Source: Bacillota bacterium (GTDB taxonomy: Bacteria; Bacillota; Clostridia; Lachnospirales; Lachnospiraceae). From it: DNA of 6,844 bases. Of the stretch, positions 5,832-6,844 are shown in pieces. The notes beneath the pieces were generated by a model that saw nothing but the letters and a program-made list of their open reading frames with translations, was not told where the DNA came from and did no database searches. The translations under genes and the position numbers were made by a program. Location of the stretch: contig JAEWSH010000057.1 in assembly GCA_023398375.1 (NCBI GenBank), positions 1-6,844 on the forward strand, in the 5' to 3' direction. Each line of letters starts with the position of its first letter. Position 1 is the stretch's first letter.

Positions 5832-6005
5832 TATTCAATACCTATAGATTCAAAGAATGATTTAATTCTTACTGAAATGTGGGCCAATAGCGAAGCCCTT
5901 GACGCACATGGAAAGTCAGAGCACTATCAAAGGCTACAAGCTTTGAAAAGGGAATATACTACAGATGTCACAATTGAGAAGTTCAGTATTAGTGCTAAAC
6001 TATAA
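5832..6005 (+). pseudogene. ABM-domain monooxygenase, C-terminal half
   Basis: A 57-codon frame, closed upstream by TAG at 5829-5831 and with no start codon in a sensible place, reads YSIPIDSKNDLILTEMWANS followed by EALDAHGKSEHYQRLQALKR and ending FSISAKL. The pattern W-x-N-x-EALDAH-x-x-S-x-H followed by a DVTIEKF strand is the hallmark of the second half of ABM-domain proteins. Joined to the minus-strand half it gives 101 residues, the usual family length. The stop codon (6003-6005) sits inside the left part of the next repeat. As the sequence stands no intact product can be made. Confidence 0.85.
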
Positions 6006-6053
6006 GCACAATGTGACCCTTTTTGTTTTGAGCTTCGCAGTTTGTTTATGACA
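5993..6053 (+). repeat. Intergenic repeat E (site-like)
   Basis: The core CTTCGCAGTTTGTTTATGA lies at 6033-6051. The left part overlaps the end of the ABM gene: TGCTAAAC (5993-6000) is partly complementary to GTTTATGACA at the right end, and AAGC (6004-6007) can pair with GCTT (6032-6035). GTGCT/AGCAC (5992-5996, 6005-6009) is a competing small hairpin. Its left half differs from those of R1/R2 and D/F, so only the core defines membership. Confidence 0.65.
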
Positions 6054-6105
6054 TGACCAACCTTTAGGAGCCGATTAAATATAGATATGAAAAGGAGCCT
6101 TTGAA

Positions 6106-6564
6106 ATGTTTAGATATGTTCACACGAATATCATTGCCAAAAACGCAAGCAAGCTGATTGATTTTTATAAGACAGTATTTCATTGTAAGAGCATTAACGA
6201 GGTACGTGACCTTCGTGGAGCGTGGTTGGACAGATTGACCGGCTTAAATAAGGCACATATCACAGGGGAGCATCTTCTTTTGCCCGGTTATGGTGAAGCA
6301 CATCCGACACTTGAAATATTTTCTTATGATACATTAAAAGAAACTATACCTACGGAAATCAACCGTCCCGGCATAGCACATATCGCCTTTGAAGTGAACG
6401 ATGTGGAGGCAACATTGAAGGAAATTATCGGTGCTGGAGGAAGTAGCGTAGGGGAGTTGGTTACTGCGCCCTATCCTGACGGCCTGGAAGCTGTTTTTGT
6501 ATATGCTAAAGACCCGGAAGGAAATATTATTGAATTACAGAGCTGGAGGAAAGTAAAAGATTGA
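6106..6564 (+). CDS. VOC-family (glyoxalase/dioxygenase-fold) protein
   Basis: The 152-residue product has the two beta-alpha-beta-beta-beta modules of the vicinal oxygen chelate fold. Expected metal ligands can be placed: His6 (YVHTNI), Glu70 (TLEIFSY), His92 (IAHIAFEV) and Glu143 (NIIELQSW), the H-E-H-E order of glyoxalase I-like enzymes. The ending KDPEGNIIELQSW is typical. The family includes lactoylglutathione lyases, extradiol dioxygenases, fosfomycin- and bleomycin-resistance proteins; nothing in the sequence picks one, so the substrate is open. AAGGAG lies eight bases before the ATG and the length is normal. The gene is bracketed by repeats E and F, making it the clearest single-gene cassette in the window. 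Confidence 0.9.
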   Translation: MFRYVHTNIIAKNASKLIDFYKTVFHCKSINEVRDLRGAWLDRLTGLNKAHITGEHLLLPGYGEAHPTLEIFSYDTLKETIPTEINRPGIAHIAFEVNDVEATLKEIIGAGGSSVGELVTAPYPDGLEAVFVYAKDPEGNIIELQSWRKVKD

Positions 6565-6599
6565 CCTCCCCGATGCAACAGATAGTTTGAGTAACTTGT

Positions 6600-6651
6600 A
6601 ATGAGCAAACTTGGCAAGCTCTCAGAGCGTTTGAATTTCGCGGTTTGTTTA
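6600..6651 (+). repeat. Intergenic repeat F
   Basis: It begins AATGAGCAAACTTGGCAAGC, contains the palindrome GCTCT-C-AGAGC (6619-6629), and ends TTTCGCGGTTTGTTTAGAC. It starts 35 bp after the VOC stop codon and is the direct-orientation partner of repeat D (48/51). Confidence 0.8.
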
Positions 6652-6667
6652 GACTGTTCCACTAAAG

Positions 6668-6696
6668 CATGAAGGACGGCATTGCCGTCCTTCATG
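6668..6696. terminator. Perfect 13-bp stem-loop after repeat F
   Basis: Arms CATGAAGGACGGC (6668-6680) and GCCGTCCTTCATG (6684-6696) enclose ATT. The hairpin is strong and symmetrical and would form in RNA from either strand. A T-run is absent directly after it (the first, TTTTT, is at 6713-6717), so termination is likely but not textbook. It lies 16 bp past the repeat core, comparable to the hairpin near 5027 after the degenerate core there. Confidence 0.5.
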
Positions 6697-6844
6697 TGAA
6701 CCTGCTAATTCGTTTTTAAGGCATTGAAAGCGGTTTGATTGACTTTTAGCTAATGGAGTCGGATTAACGATTTTACCGGTTCAGCATCAACACGCCGCCG
6801 GTTTAATGCTATGTTTATAACGCGCCTAAGCTCTAAGCCTATAC
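6697..6844. other. Non-coding end of window with a weak core-like string
   Basis: No convincing coding frame is seen on either strand. The only hint is TTTAATGCTATGTTTATAAC at 6803-6822, which shares TGTTTATA with the repeat cores but lacks TTCGCAG. It may be a further degenerate site or chance. Confidence 0.25.

Noticed and set aside
5992..6029. Rho-independent terminator (GTGCT/AGCAC stem, later TTTTTGTTTT)
   Set aside because: The stem is only five base pairs, and the T-rich stretch begins about ten bases after it and is interrupted; the bases are also part of repeat E.
5774..6650. Transposon or MITE bounded by repeats D and F as terminal inverted repeats
   Set aside because: No transposase and no evident target duplication are present; the ABM split shows that D was flipped by a smaller inversion, and the same core recurs elsewhere in direct orientation.
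2507..6651. CRISPR array
   Set aside because: Copies are hundreds of bases apart with genes between them and vary in their left halves; there are no short regular spacers and no cas genes.

Overview
The window looks like an accessory region from a low-GC, Gram-positive, probably clostridial (Firmicutes) genome. The basis is strong GGAGG-type ribosome binding sites, a Sec/SPII lipoprotein, a YcxB-like membrane protein and a Firmicutes-style Xer-like recombinase fragment. I cannot name a species. There are no housekeeping genes, rRNA or tRNA. Most intact genes are single units on the + strand, each with its own ribosome binding site, separated by roughly 100-170 bp of non-coding DNA.

Layout. 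1-1280: a membrane-anchored hypothetical protein (144-815), the 5' part of an unknown gene (873-1064), and meeting it head to head the 5' part of a tyrosine recombinase on the minus strand (1278 to 1036). 1497-2120: a YcxB-like two-helix membrane protein, followed by a decayed gene tail (2162-2248). 2284-2508: a 74-residue zinc-ribbon protein. 2672-3931: a GT1/MGT-type glycosyltransferase. 4100-4993: a lipoprotein. 5064-5316: remnants of one or two small genes, one carrying an in-frame stop. 5297-5593: a small multi-pass membrane protein. 5565-6005: an antibiotic-biosynthesis-monooxygenase (ABM) gene broken into two oppositely oriented halves. 6106-6564: a VOC-fold (glyoxalase/dioxygenase-like) protein. 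6697-6844: no gene seen.

Two structural observations stand out. First, a repeat family with the core TTTCGCAGTKTGTTTAT lies between the genes: clear copies end near 2573, 4018, 6051 and 6651, an inverted copy covers 5771-5824, and degenerate copies lie near 2190, 5004 and 6803. The pattern of single, unrelated, same-strand genes each followed by a partly palindromic repeat of about 60 bp resembles an integron-type or other site-specific cassette array. No intact recombinase is present and the sites are not canonical attC, so this is a hypothesis. Second, the ABM gene can be made whole on paper. Its N-terminal 44 codons are on the minus strand (5714 to 5583) and its C-terminal 57 codons are on the plus strand (5832 to 6005). 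Flipping 5583-5831 (249 bp) joins them in frame into a typical 101-residue ABM protein, and it also turns the one inverted repeat into the same orientation as all the others.

The intact cargo (glycosyltransferase, VOC protein, formerly an ABM oxygenase, lipoprotein, membrane proteins) suggests small-molecule modification or defence and surface functions typical of accessory DNA. Nothing shows that the genes form one pathway; the separate ribosome binding sites, wide spacing and uneven base composition suggest independent acquisition.
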